Shown here: positions 1-7,428 of the stretch, one piece after another
Position numbering within the stretch: the first letter of the stretch is position 1
Layout: each line of letters opens with the position of its first letter
Source of the DNA: CAYVZU01 sp964455935
GTDB lineage: Bacteria > Fibrobacterota > CAYVZU01
DNA: 24,466 nucleotides
Direction of reading: 5' to 3'
NCBI GenBank assembly: GCA_964455935.1
Contig: CAYVZU010000056.1
Span: forward strand, 1-24,466
Translations under genes and position numbers: made by a program
Notes under the pieces: generated by a model
What the model saw: only the letters and a program-made list of their open reading frames with translations
Databases searched by the model: none
What the model was told of the DNA's origin: nothing

Positions 1-2
1 TT

Positions 3-98
3 CAAGACCAATTGTGGCACGATGAGAAGAACCAGATCATCGCCGCGACGATGCGGTATGAGGTCTATGAAAGAAGCGCACTTGAGGTAGGAAGGTAG
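3..98 (+). CDS. Possible C-terminal end of an unrecognised gene (partial)
   Basis: An open frame enters from the left edge and runs for 31 codons to TAG at 96-98. The translated tail reads QDQLWHDEKNQIIAATMRYE followed by VYERSALEVGR. The composition looks protein-like, but the piece is too short to assign to a family. It could also be a random open frame next to the transposase remnant. No function is claimed. Confidence 0.25.
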   Translation, partial: QDQLWHDEKNQIIAATMRYEVYERSALEVGR

Positions 99-171
99 GA
101 ATAGGGACGGAGGGACATATAGATAAATAGATGTCGCCCGTATCTTGTGCCTGTGTACATGTTCAGCAGAT

Positions 172-407
172 ATGCCACGCAAAGCTCGTCTGCTTGTTCC
201 TGGTTGCTTTTACCACGTGATGGCGCGCGGGATTGATGGTCACAATATTTTCGGTAACGATGAAGACCGATGCAAGTTTCTGGAATTCCTCAAGGAAGAC
301 CTTAGCAAGAGCGATGTGCCTGTCACGCCTGGACTCTAATGTATAGCGTCATCCCTGGTGTCACTTCAGCGGAACCCATTCCAAAAGGCTTGCAGGAGAT
401 TGCCGCG
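172..407 (+). pseudogene. Decayed Y1-type (REP-associated / IS200-like) transposase, N-terminal remnant
   Basis: From ATG 172 the frame reads MPRKARLLVPGCFYHVMARG, then a stretch ending FLEFLKEDLSKSD. This is the characteristic N-terminus of Y1_Tnp HUH transposases of the REP-associated (RAYT) group, where (P/G)xxYHVxxRG carries the first beta strand. The frame stops at 337-339 after about 55 residues, against roughly 180-240 in intact members. A second frame then continues the homology: C-H-A-W-T-L-M near 313-333 resembles the family's CYAWxLMxNH segment, and V-I-P-G-V-T-S-A-E-P near 347-376 resembles the later RPGVTSL segment. The metal-binding HUH histidines and the catalytic tyrosine region are missing or scrambled. 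Such enzymes mobilise single-stranded palindromic elements; this copy cannot be active. It abuts the stop codon of the minus-strand gene at 408. The family call is from memory of the motif. Confidence 0.65.
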
Positions 408-1190
408 TCAGGGCGCAGCCGCCTCCAATTGGCTGCGGCAAAATCCCACAAACGCCCTCAGCCGATTTAAAAGCGAAGCCTTGACGGTTGCTTTGCGAGG
501 TGCCAAGTCGGGGACTTTCAACCGGTGTGCGGCATAATAGAAGCAGGTGTCTCCATGCTGGAAGATTCGCATATACCGCAGATCCCAGCCTGGCTCAATC
601 CTAAAGATCCTCAACCTGACCAACGGCTCTACATTTTCGGCAGTGTAGATCAGGGACCCGTCTGCTCCTTTGCGAACCCGCATGCAATAGCCGAGATCTC
701 CGCCGCGGTTATCCTCCTGGCGGAACAGAATCGCAATATCCGTGATTTCGCTCACGACGGTATCCCGCAACCGGCTCCGGCTTCCCAGGGATGAAATCCG
801 AAAACAATCTTTGATCAGAACTTTGTTCTGCTTCTCGGTAATTGAGAAGTATTGCAGCCCTTTCAGCCGGGATACGCCAAGCAAAGCATTCGCAATATCC
901 ACCGCGGCGCACGGGGTTCGTACCCGGCCCTTGGCAATGCTCAGGTAATCGAAGGGCTTTGCGCAAATCTCGGGAGGAAGAAAGGTTTGGACGGGGATTT
1001 CGCTCTTCTGCCAGACAGCCTCCATCGGTTGGCCGCTTTGGATCCGGGCCAGCTCCGCCTGGGTGAAAAAGATCGCCAGCGAGTCCGGCCCTGTAGCCGG
1101 CAAGGCAAAAACAGGAATTACCAGCAGAACAACGGCCGCGAAGGCCCGGCTAAATCTAAACCTGAAGGTTCTTGAGATGATAGAATTCAC
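408..1190 (-). CDS. Exported protein of unknown function (possibly DUF6675-like)
   Basis: A 260-residue protein with a clear signal peptide: a basic n-region (residues 1-15, RFRFSR), a hydrophobic core (AFAAVVLLVIPVFAL, about 16-30) and likely cleavage near PATG. The mature part has no membrane segment or repeats and is probably periplasmic or surface-located. I recognise no catalytic motif. The pattern of a short lead helix, a conserved LLGVSRLKGLQYFS segment (about 103-116) and later beta-rich stretches reminds me of the DUF6675 family, from memory and not verified. The start is GTG at 1190. It lies inside the last codons of the ABC transporter gene (35-nt overlap), so translation is probably coupled to that gene. 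The position suggests a function linked to the exporter, for example as a cargo or accessory protein, but that is inference. Confidence 0.75.
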   Translation of the reverse strand: MNSIISRTFRFRFSRAFAAVVLLVIPVFALPATGPDSLAIFFTQAELARIQSGQPMEAVWQKSEIPVQTFLPPEICAKPFDYLSIAKGRVRTPCAAVDIANALLGVSRLKGLQYFSITEKQNKVLIKDCFRISSLGSRSRLRDTVVSEITDIAILFRQEDNRGGDLGYCMRVRKGADGSLIYTAENVEPLVRLRIFRIEPGWDLRYMRIFQHGDTCFYYAAHRLKVPDLAPRKATVKASLLNRLRAFVGFCRSQLEAAAP

Positions 1191-2922
1191 CTTGGGCGGC
1201 CATCAATTCGCTGAATGTGCCTGTCTCCGCGATTCGCCCCTGCTTGAGAACCACGATCCGGTCCGCGTTGCGGATCGTGGAGAGGCGGTGCGCCACAATG
1301 AACGTGGTGCGTCCTTTGACCAGCCGGGAGATGGCCTCCTGGATCAGGGCTTCGGAGACCACGTCGAGAGAGGAGGTGGCTTCGTCGAAAATAATCACGC
1401 GCGGATCGCGAATGAGCGCGCGCGCTATGGCAATGCGCTGGCGCTGTCCGCCCGAGAGCTTACCGCCGTGCTCACCGATGGCTGTGTCGAGTCCCTGTGG
1501 AAGCTCGTCGATAAACTCCGCCGCGTTGGCCAGGCTAATGGCTTCCCGGATTTTGGTTTCCGTAGTGTCCGCCAATCCATAGGTGATGTTCTCGCGGATG
1601 GTGCCTGAGAAGAGGATTGTATTCTGCGGCACAACCGCCAGAAAACGGCGGTACTTTCTTAGGTCCAGGCTTTCCATATCCAGGCTGTCCAGCAGAATGC
1701 GGCCCGCCGTGGGACGGCGAAAACCGATGATCAGGTTCATCAGGGTGGTTTTGCCGGCGCCCGATTTGCCGACTACGGCAATGCACTCGCCCGGCTGCAC
1801 CTCCAGATTCAAGTCTTTGATCATCGGCGGCTTTTGCGGATGATAATGATAGGTGACTCCATCAAACCGGATGTGTCCGCGCGTGTCCTGAACCGGCAGC
1901 TTGCCCTCATTGCGTTCGATATCGGGGCTGTCGAGCACCTCGCCGACCGAACGGATCGCTTCGAAGCCGCGGGCAATCTCTGGATACAGGTTGAGAAGTG
2001 ATGCGATCGACCCGATGATCATGCCGAAAAAACCCTGATACATGACCACATCGCCTATGAGGATCTCCCCTTTGTAGGCCATGTAACCCGTGAACAGCAG
2101 ACAGAGGAGCTGTGAAAGATTGAAGGTGACCCAGGCCGAGGACCCGAAGAGAGCATTTACCATATCTACTCGCAGACCTTTTGTCTTGACCTTTTCGATC
2201 TGGGTGCGCAAGCTTTCCATTTCGCGTGTTTCCGCGGCGTGGGACCGGGTCACCGGAATCATTTCGATGCTGTCGGAAATACGCGCCGACATGGATTCGA
2301 TTTCGCTGCGCAGCTCCCGGTTGCGCTCGGTAATTGAATTGCGAAAGATCTGGAGAATGAGAACGAAAACGGGAACGGCAACGAAAAAGAACGCCGCAAT
2401 GCGCGGCTCGGTTCGGACGGTGACAACGACGGCAAAGGCGACGTTGAGAATGTTCTGCACAATGGTGACTACAAAATGGTTCGATAGCATTTCGATCGAC
2501 TCCACATCCCGCAGGACCTTTGATTGAAGGCGGCCCGACTGAAAATCATCGTGAAAGCTGATCGAGAGCTCCTGAAGTCTTTTGAGAAGCGCGAACCGGA
2601 TTTTGGCGCCCACGTTTCGCGTTGCCGTCGCCAGAAACCATGTGTGCAATGTGTGAATGGGGATGTTCAGGAGCAGAAGCAGCCCCATAATTCCGGCATT
2701 CACCCATACCGCATGAAAGGAAACATTGGGGCCTGTAATAATGTTAATGATCCGCGCTGTGACCATCGGCAGCAGCCACAGGGGCGAGTGCTTGATCGCG
2801 TAGGTCAGAATCGCCATAAGCATGCGCGGCCGTTCACCCTCGAAGAAATGGTACAGGGTCGCAAACATCGACCGGTTGCTGAAACGAATATTGTGAACCT
2901 GCAAGTCAGTGGGAGGGGGCAT
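1156..2922 (-). CDS. ABC exporter half-transporter (fused membrane and ATPase domains, MsbA/MDR type)
   Basis: A 588-residue protein with an N-terminal six-helix type exporter membrane domain (about 30-320) followed by a nucleotide-binding domain (about 350-585). Visible motifs are Walker A GKSGAGKT (385-392), the Q-loop glutamine in VPQN (431-434), signature LSGGQ (489-493), Walker B VIIFDE with the catalytic Glu (509-514), the D-loop SSLD and the H-loop His545. All catalytic residues are present, so an active homodimeric exporter in the inner membrane is expected. Lipid, peptide or drug export cannot be distinguished from sequence. Start ATG 2922 is supported by AAGGA about 9 nt upstream, which lies in the last codons of mutS; only 4 nt separate the mutS stop from this start. 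The downstream exported protein overlaps its 3' end. Confidence 0.95.
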   Translation of the reverse strand: MPPPTDLQVHNIRFSNRSMFATLYHFFEGERPRMLMAILTYAIKHSPLWLLPMVTARIINIITGPNVSFHAVWVNAGIMGLLLLLNIPIHTLHTWFLATATRNVGAKIRFALLKRLQELSISFHDDFQSGRLQSKVLRDVESIEMLSNHFVVTIVQNILNVAFAVVVTVRTEPRIAAFFFVAVPVFVLILQIFRNSITERNRELRSEIESMSARISDSIEMIPVTRSHAAETREMESLRTQIEKVKTKGLRVDMVNALFGSSAWVTFNLSQLLCLLFTGYMAYKGEILIGDVVMYQGFFGMIIGSIASLLNLYPEIARGFEAIRSVGEVLDSPDIERNEGKLPVQDTRGHIRFDGVTYHYHPQKPPMIKDLNLEVQPGECIAVVGKSGAGKTTLMNLIIGFRRPTAGRILLDSLDMESLDLRKYRRFLAVVPQNTILFSGTIRENITYGLADTTETKIREAISLANAAEFIDELPQGLDTAIGEHGGKLSGGQRQRIAIARALIRDPRVIIFDEATSSLDVVSEALIQEAISRLVKGRTTFIVAHRLSTIRNADRIVVLKQGRIAETGTFSELMAAQGEFYHLKNLQV

Positions 2923-2926
2923 GGGT

Positions 2927-5548
2927 TCAATCCTTAAGGTTTTTCTGCATTTCGCTAAGCCGGGACAACGCCTCCAACGGCGTGAGATGATCGAGTGCCA
3001 GATTTCGTACTGTTTCCAAGACCCCCAATTGCGCCGCAGTCAGGGCCGTGGGCGCGAACAGATCCATTTGCCGTGCGGCCTCGACCGGTGGTTCGCGCCG
3101 TGCCAGTGCCGGCCGGCGGTCGATGGTCAGCTCGGAGGCTTCGAGGTTGTGCAGGATCTCCCTGGCCCTCTCAAGGACCGCGGCCGGAACGCCGGCCAGC
3201 CGTGCCACCTCGATTCCATAGCTATGATCGCAGCTTCCCTCCACGATCTTGCGAAGGAACACGACCCGGTCGTTCCATTCTTTCACCTGAACATTATAGT
3301 TGCGCACGCGCGGAAACAAGAATGCCAGTTCCACCAGTTCGTGGTAGTGCGTCGCAAACAGCGTTTTGGCCGCCACCGCGGAATTCTCATGCAGGTACTC
3401 GGCCACGGACCACGCGATGCTTAGTCCGTCGAACGTGCTGGTGCCCCGGCCCACCTCGTCAAGAAGAATGAGACTGCGCCACGTCGCGTTGCGCAGAATG
3501 GTCGCCACCTCGGTCATCTCGACGAGAAACGTGCTTTGCCCCTTGGCTAGCCTGTCGCTGGCGCCTACGCGCGTAAAAATGCGGTCCGCCACCCCGATCT
3601 GCGCGCTCCGGGCCGGCACGTAGCAGCCGATCTGCGCCATGAGCACGATAAGGGCCACTTGGCGGAGATAGGTCGATTTGCCGGCCATGTTGGGGCCGGT
3701 GATCAGAAGGATCTGGTTTTTCTGGTTGTCCAGGATTGTGTCGTTGGGAACGAAGGGTTCCATGGGGTTGAGATGCTCCACCACTGGGTGGCGCCCATCC
3801 TCGATCCAGATCCGGTTGCCATCGTCCACCACGGGTTTGGCGTAGCGGCCCCGCTCGGACGCTTGCGCAAAGGCGCACAGCGCGTCAAGCTCGGAAATGC
3901 GCAGGGCCGCTTCCTGGAGCCGGTCGTTCCAGGCGCAGACCTGTTTGCGCAAAGCAAGAAAGAGCTCGTATTCCATCTCGCGAATCCGCTCCTCGGCGCC
4001 CAGGACTTTCGATTCCCAATCCTTGAGTTCGGGCGTGATGAAGCGTTCGCCATTGACCAGTGTCTGCTTGCGGATGTAGTCGGTCGGGACCAGGTGCAGG
4101 TTGCTGTTGGAGACCTCGATGTAGTAGCCGAAGACTTTGTTGAAGCCGACCTTCAGCGAGGGGATGCCGGTGCGTTTGCGTTCCTGAGGCTGGAGCTGTG
4201 CAATCCACTCTTTTCCCCCGTGGATGCCGGCCTTGATCCCATCCAGATCGGCATTAAAACCGGGGCGAATGAGGCCGCCCTCGCGCAACGACAGGGGAGG
4301 GGCCTCGACCAGGGCCGTCTCGATAAGTTCCGCCAATTCCCCAAAACCATCAATCCGGCCTGTGATCCGTGACAGCAGGGCCGGCGTAAGCCCGTCCAGA
4401 GCCTTGGCGATCGCGGGGAATTGGCGCAGCGAGTCCTTCAGTCCAATCAGATCGCGGGCGTGGGCCCGCTCGGTGCCCAGACGGCCCACAATGCGCTCGA
4501 TATCGCCGATGCGTTCAAGAGACGCCGACAGGTCTTTTCGCGACAGGGCACGACCCACCAGGGCCTCAACGGCCTCAAGCCGGTCACGGATCTGCTCGAC
4601 GCGTATAAGCGGCCGCACGATCCAGCGTCGCAGGAGACGGGCGCCCATGGAAGTCTTCGTCTGGTTCAGCACGGCGAAGAGCGTGGCATTATGGCTTTCG
4701 CCGTCCGAGGGGTTCAATAATTCAAGATTGCGCAACGTGGAGGCATCCAGGATCATTTCGTCCGATTCGGCCTTGATCCGCAGGGCGCGAACATGGGTGA
4801 GGCCGCTCTTCTTTTGTTCTTTGGCATACGCCAGGACAGCGCCTGCCGCGGCCAATGCCGCCGGGAGCGAAAGGATTCCAAAAGCCTCCAGGGTGGCCAC
4901 GCCAAAATGCTCGCTCAAAGTCCGCTGGGCCTGCTGGGCCGAAAAGCGCCAGCCCGAAAATGGGGTGAGTGCTCCGCCCACAAGGCGCTGGATTCGCTGA
5001 TCTCCGGCTGGATCGCCGTCGTCCGGCACCAGAATTTCTGCCGGGGCCAGGCGGGCCAACTCGTCCCAGAAGCTCTTCTCGTTCTGCTCAAAAACAAAAA
5101 ATTCTCCGGTCGAAACCTCCAGCACCGCACAGCCGAAATTCCCGGACTTCCCGACCACGGCGGCCAGGTAATTGTTCTTGCCTTCTTCCAAAAAGCACGC
5201 GTCGATGGCCGTGCCGGCTGTCACAACCTCGATGACATCGCGCTTCACGATCCCCTTGGCCAGCTTTGGGTCTTCGGTTTGTTCGCAGATCGCAATGCGG
5301 TATCCGGCGGCCAGGAGCTTTGCGCTGTAGCGTTCCAGCGCATGATGGGGGAAACCCGCCAGGGGTGTTTTCTCGGCCCCGCCGTGATTGCGGGCCGTCA
5401 ATGTCAACCCCAGCACTTTGGAGGCAATCACCGCGTCGTCGTCGAACATCTCAAAAAAGTCGCCCATGCGGTACAGGAGTATGGCGCCCGGGTGCTGTTG
5501 TTTGATCGCATGATACTGCTTCAACAGGGGTGTGGAGGTGTCGGACAT
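2927..5548 (-). CDS. mutS: DNA mismatch repair ATPase MutS
   Basis: Recognises base mismatches and small loops, then recruits MutL using ATP. The frame gives 873 residues from ATG 5548, or 877 from TTG 5560; I prefer the ATG, although neither has a good ribosome site. The N-terminal mismatch-probing motif Phe-x-Glu is present (GDFFEMF, F31-E33). Walker A GPNMAGKS is at 618-625, and Walker B LLDEVGRGTS carries D697 and E698. Near the C-terminus QMDLF (827-831) matches the sliding-clamp binding motif, and the last 50 residues resemble the MutS oligomerisation tail. Length is usual for bacterial MutS1. It follows scpB on the same strand after about 98 nt, and the ABC exporter gene starts 4 nt after its stop, so co-transcription with that exporter is likely. 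No damage is visible. Confidence 0.98.
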   Translation of the reverse strand: MSDTSTPLLKQYHAIKQQHPGAILLYRMGDFFEMFDDDAVIASKVLGLTLTARNHGGAEKTPLAGFPHHALERYSAKLLAAGYRIAICEQTEDPKLAKGIVKRDVIEVVTAGTAIDACFLEEGKNNYLAAVVGKSGNFGCAVLEVSTGEFFVFEQNEKSFWDELARLAPAEILVPDDGDPAGDQRIQRLVGGALTPFSGWRFSAQQAQRTLSEHFGVATLEAFGILSLPAALAAAGAVLAYAKEQKKSGLTHVRALRIKAESDEMILDASTLRNLELLNPSDGESHNATLFAVLNQTKTSMGARLLRRWIVRPLIRVEQIRDRLEAVEALVGRALSRKDLSASLERIGDIERIVGRLGTERAHARDLIGLKDSLRQFPAIAKALDGLTPALLSRITGRIDGFGELAELIETALVEAPPLSLREGGLIRPGFNADLDGIKAGIHGGKEWIAQLQPQERKRTGIPSLKVGFNKVFGYYIEVSNSNLHLVPTDYIRKQTLVNGERFITPELKDWESKVLGAEERIREMEYELFLALRKQVCAWNDRLQEAALRISELDALCAFAQASERGRYAKPVVDDGNRIWIEDGRHPVVEHLNPMEPFVPNDTILDNQKNQILLITGPNMAGKSTYLRQVALIVLMAQIGCYVPARSAQIGVADRIFTRVGASDRLAKGQSTFLVEMTEVATILRNATWRSLILLDEVGRGTSTFDGLSIAWSVAEYLHENSAVAAKTLFATHYHELVELAFLFPRVRNYNVQVKEWNDRVVFLRKIVEGSCDHSYGIEVARLAGVPAAVLERAREILHNLEASELTIDRRPALARREPPVEAARQMDLFAPTALTAAQLGVLETVRNLALDHLTPLEALSRLSEMQKNLKD

Positions 5549-5646
5549 GGTGGAGGTCAAGGCCGGTTGGGGTTATCGTTCAGGTTTTTTAAAAAAACCG
5601 GCAACAAATGAATAGGGGATCCTTCAAATTCAAGCCGGCTGAGCCT

Positions 5647-6525
5647 TTAATTCGTTTGCTCTTCGTCTGGTTTGTGCGGTTCCTCTTCTTCATCCGATTC
5701 CAGCAACAGGTCGTCAGGATCAACCTCATTTTCCGTCTCCGCCGCTGTTTCATCCCCGGATTTCGTCTCGTCAGTCCGGGCCCAGGCATCGCCGGTCGCG
5801 GACACCTCCGGCACGGGTTGTTCGATGGGCTTTTCCGCCGGGGCGTTTTCGGCCTGCGCTTTGACAAGTTGCTCGAATTCCTCCAGCTTGGGCAGGTCAT
5901 CAATGTGCTTCAGGCCGAAGTAGCGGAGAAAATCCTTGGTGGTTTCGTAAAGCAGCGGCCGGCCCGGTTTTTCGCTGCGGCCGTTGATCCGGATCAGTCG
6001 GCGCTCCAACAGGGTCTTCATGGCACCGTCGGCCATCACGCCGCGAATTGCCTCGATCTCGGCCTTTGTCAACGGCTGTTTGTAGGCGACAATGGCCAGC
6101 GTTTCGAGCGCTGATTGCGAAAGCCTGCGGCTGATCTTATCGCGAAACAATTGGCGAACCCATGGGTGATAGTATTGGACCGTTCGGAATTGGTAGCCGC
6201 CGGCGACCTCCACGATTTCGTATGGGTGGTGCTCGGCCGAAAGCCTCCGGTTGGTGTCGTCGATGGCCGCTTTGATCCTGCGGATATCGATTTTGTCGGG
6301 CAAAATTGACTTGATCTTCTGCAGTGTCAGCGGCTCGTCCGTGGCAAACAGCAGCGCTTCAACAATGCGCGGCAGCTCGGTTTGGCTTACCTCGCGGACT
6401 GTTTGCTCGTGGGCCTGTTCGTCCTCGGGTTCCACGCCCTCTTCGGCGGCAACGACCGGCTGCGGCGCCTGTTCCGGGCTCTCCTGGTCGGCCTGAGGGG
6501 GGAGGGATTGCTCTTGCTCGCTCAA
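5647..6525 (-). CDS. scpB: Segregation and condensation protein ScpB
   Basis: The kleisin-associated winged-helix subunit of the SMC-ScpA-ScpB condensin, which organises and segregates the chromosome. The ScpB core runs from about residue 50 (PRIVEALLFATDEPLTLQKI) to about 220 (DFLRYFGLKHIDDLPKLEEF). It includes the highly typical ALETLAIVAYKQPLTKAEIE helix and the IRGV and GRPLLYETT elements of the two winged helices. The N-terminal about 48 residues are Gln/Glu-rich. The C-terminal about 70 residues are acidic and low in complexity; such tails are common but make this protein (292 residues) longer than the usual 180-200. The start is TTG at 6525, fixed by a strong AAGGAG 7 nt upstream. Its start lies 24 nt after the scpA stop, the common scpA-scpB order. 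Confidence 0.96.
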   Translation of the reverse strand: MSEQEQSLPPQADQESPEQAPQPVVAAEEGVEPEDEQAHEQTVREVSQTELPRIVEALLFATDEPLTLQKIKSILPDKIDIRRIKAAIDDTNRRLSAEHHPYEIVEVAGGYQFRTVQYYHPWVRQLFRDKISRRLSQSALETLAIVAYKQPLTKAEIEAIRGVMADGAMKTLLERRLIRINGRSEKPGRPLLYETTKDFLRYFGLKHIDDLPKLEEFEQLVKAQAENAPAEKPIEQPVPEVSATGDAWARTDETKSGDETAAETENEVDPDDLLLESDEEEEPHKPDEEQTN

Positions 6526-6532
6526 TTCGGTT

Positions 6533-6538
6533 CTCCTT
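6533..6538 (-). promoter_or_regulatory. Ribosome binding site fixing the TTG start of scpB
   Basis: AAGGAG on the minus strand lies 7 nt before TTG 6525. There is no ATG at a comparable distance, so this site decides the non-ATG start. Confidence 0.75.
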
Positions 6539-6549
6539 CGATTTGGGAC

Positions 6550-7428
6550 TCAAATTCCAGGCGCATCGGCCGGTTTTGAAACACTCGGCGCCGTGTCCTG
6601 CTCCAGGGCGGCATCGGCCGGTTGCGATGCCGTTGACGTTGTTTCGGGCTCGCGGCGATGGATCCAGATCTGGCCGAACTGCTCCTGTTGGCGTAATCGT
6701 ACCTGTTCCATTTTCACCAATTCCAGAAGGGCCATAAATGTGGCCACAATCATGATGCGCGACCGGCTTTCGATAAACAGGTCCTCGAAACGGACCTGCG
6801 GCTGGTCCAGCAGAAGGCCGACAATATACTCGATCCGGTCGTCGATGTGAATAACGGGCCGGACCACGTCATGGGTCAGTTCGCGTTGGGCCTGTTCCAG
6901 AACCCGCTTGAAGGCGGAAAGCAGATCGAAAACCCCGGCCTCAATCGTCTGTTCCTGGTATTCATCGGCCCATTCCACTTTCTCGGGCTCGGCCTTGTAG
7001 TAGGTCCCCCATTGATCGTTTTCGAACCGGCGAAGGGAGGCGGCGGCTTCCTTGAATTTCTTGTATTGCTCCAGTTGGGCGATCAGTTGCTCGCGGTTAA
7101 TGATCTCGCCTTCCTCGCCGGTTTGGGCAGTCTCGGAGGGCGGAAGGAGTTCCTGCGCCTTGAGACGGATGAGCGTGGCAGCCATCACCAAATATTCGCC
7201 GGCCATCTCGATGTTGAGCTCCTTGATCATCTCCAGATACTCAAGGAACTGTACGCACACACGCGAGACCTGGATGCACTGAATATCCAGTTCGTCCTTT
7301 TCGACCAGGTATAAAAGCAGGTCGAGCGGGCCTTCGAAGATGTCAAGCTTGATCTGATAATCTTGCATCATAATTGCACGATGGCTTGGATTTCCGGTTG
7401 TGCCCCCTTCAGGAATGTGTCGATTCAT
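6550..7428 (-). CDS. scpA: Segregation and condensation protein ScpA (kleisin)
   Basis: The kleisin bridge between the SMC heads, which binds ScpB. The signature opening QDYQIKLDIFEGPLDLLLYL is followed by LVEKDELDIQ, and later EYLVMAATLIRLKAQELLP (the conserved kleisin helix) and the C-terminal winged helix ending near FMALLELVKMEQVRLRQQEQF. The longest frame has 292 residues. Most family members begin at the position of M20/M21 here (7371 or 7368), which would remove a 20-residue lead rich in Gly, Thr and Pro. However, ATG 7428 overlaps the stop of the preceding GH20 gene as ATGA, a classical coupling arrangement, and no ribosome site is visible before M20/M21. I therefore list the longer form with that doubt. 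The C-terminal about 35 residues are variable and polar. scpB follows after 24 nt. Confidence 0.94.
   Translation of the reverse strand: MNRHIPEGGTTGNPSHRAIMMQDYQIKLDIFEGPLDLLLYLVEKDELDIQCIQVSRVCVQFLEYLEMIKELNIEMAGEYLVMAATLIRLKAQELLPPSETAQTGEEGEIINREQLIAQLEQYKKFKEAAASLRRFENDQWGTYYKAEPEKVEWADEYQEQTIEAGVFDLLSAFKRVLEQAQRELTHDVVRPVIHIDDRIEYIVGLLLDQPQVRFEDLFIESRSRIMIVATFMALLELVKMEQVRLRQQEQFGQIWIHRREPETTSTASQPADAALEQDTAPSVSKPADAPGI

Noticed and set aside
1063..1608. Open frames on the plus strand opposite the ABC transporter and MutS genes (also 3659-4372, 4224-5000, 4793-5611)
   Set aside because: They mirror the codon periodicity of strongly supported minus-strand genes and show no family motif.
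5583..5599. GGTTTTTTAAAAAAACC between scpB and mutS as an intrinsic terminator
   Set aside because: It is an A/T palindrome with no loop and almost no GC stem, and genes on both sides read the same way with normal spacing.
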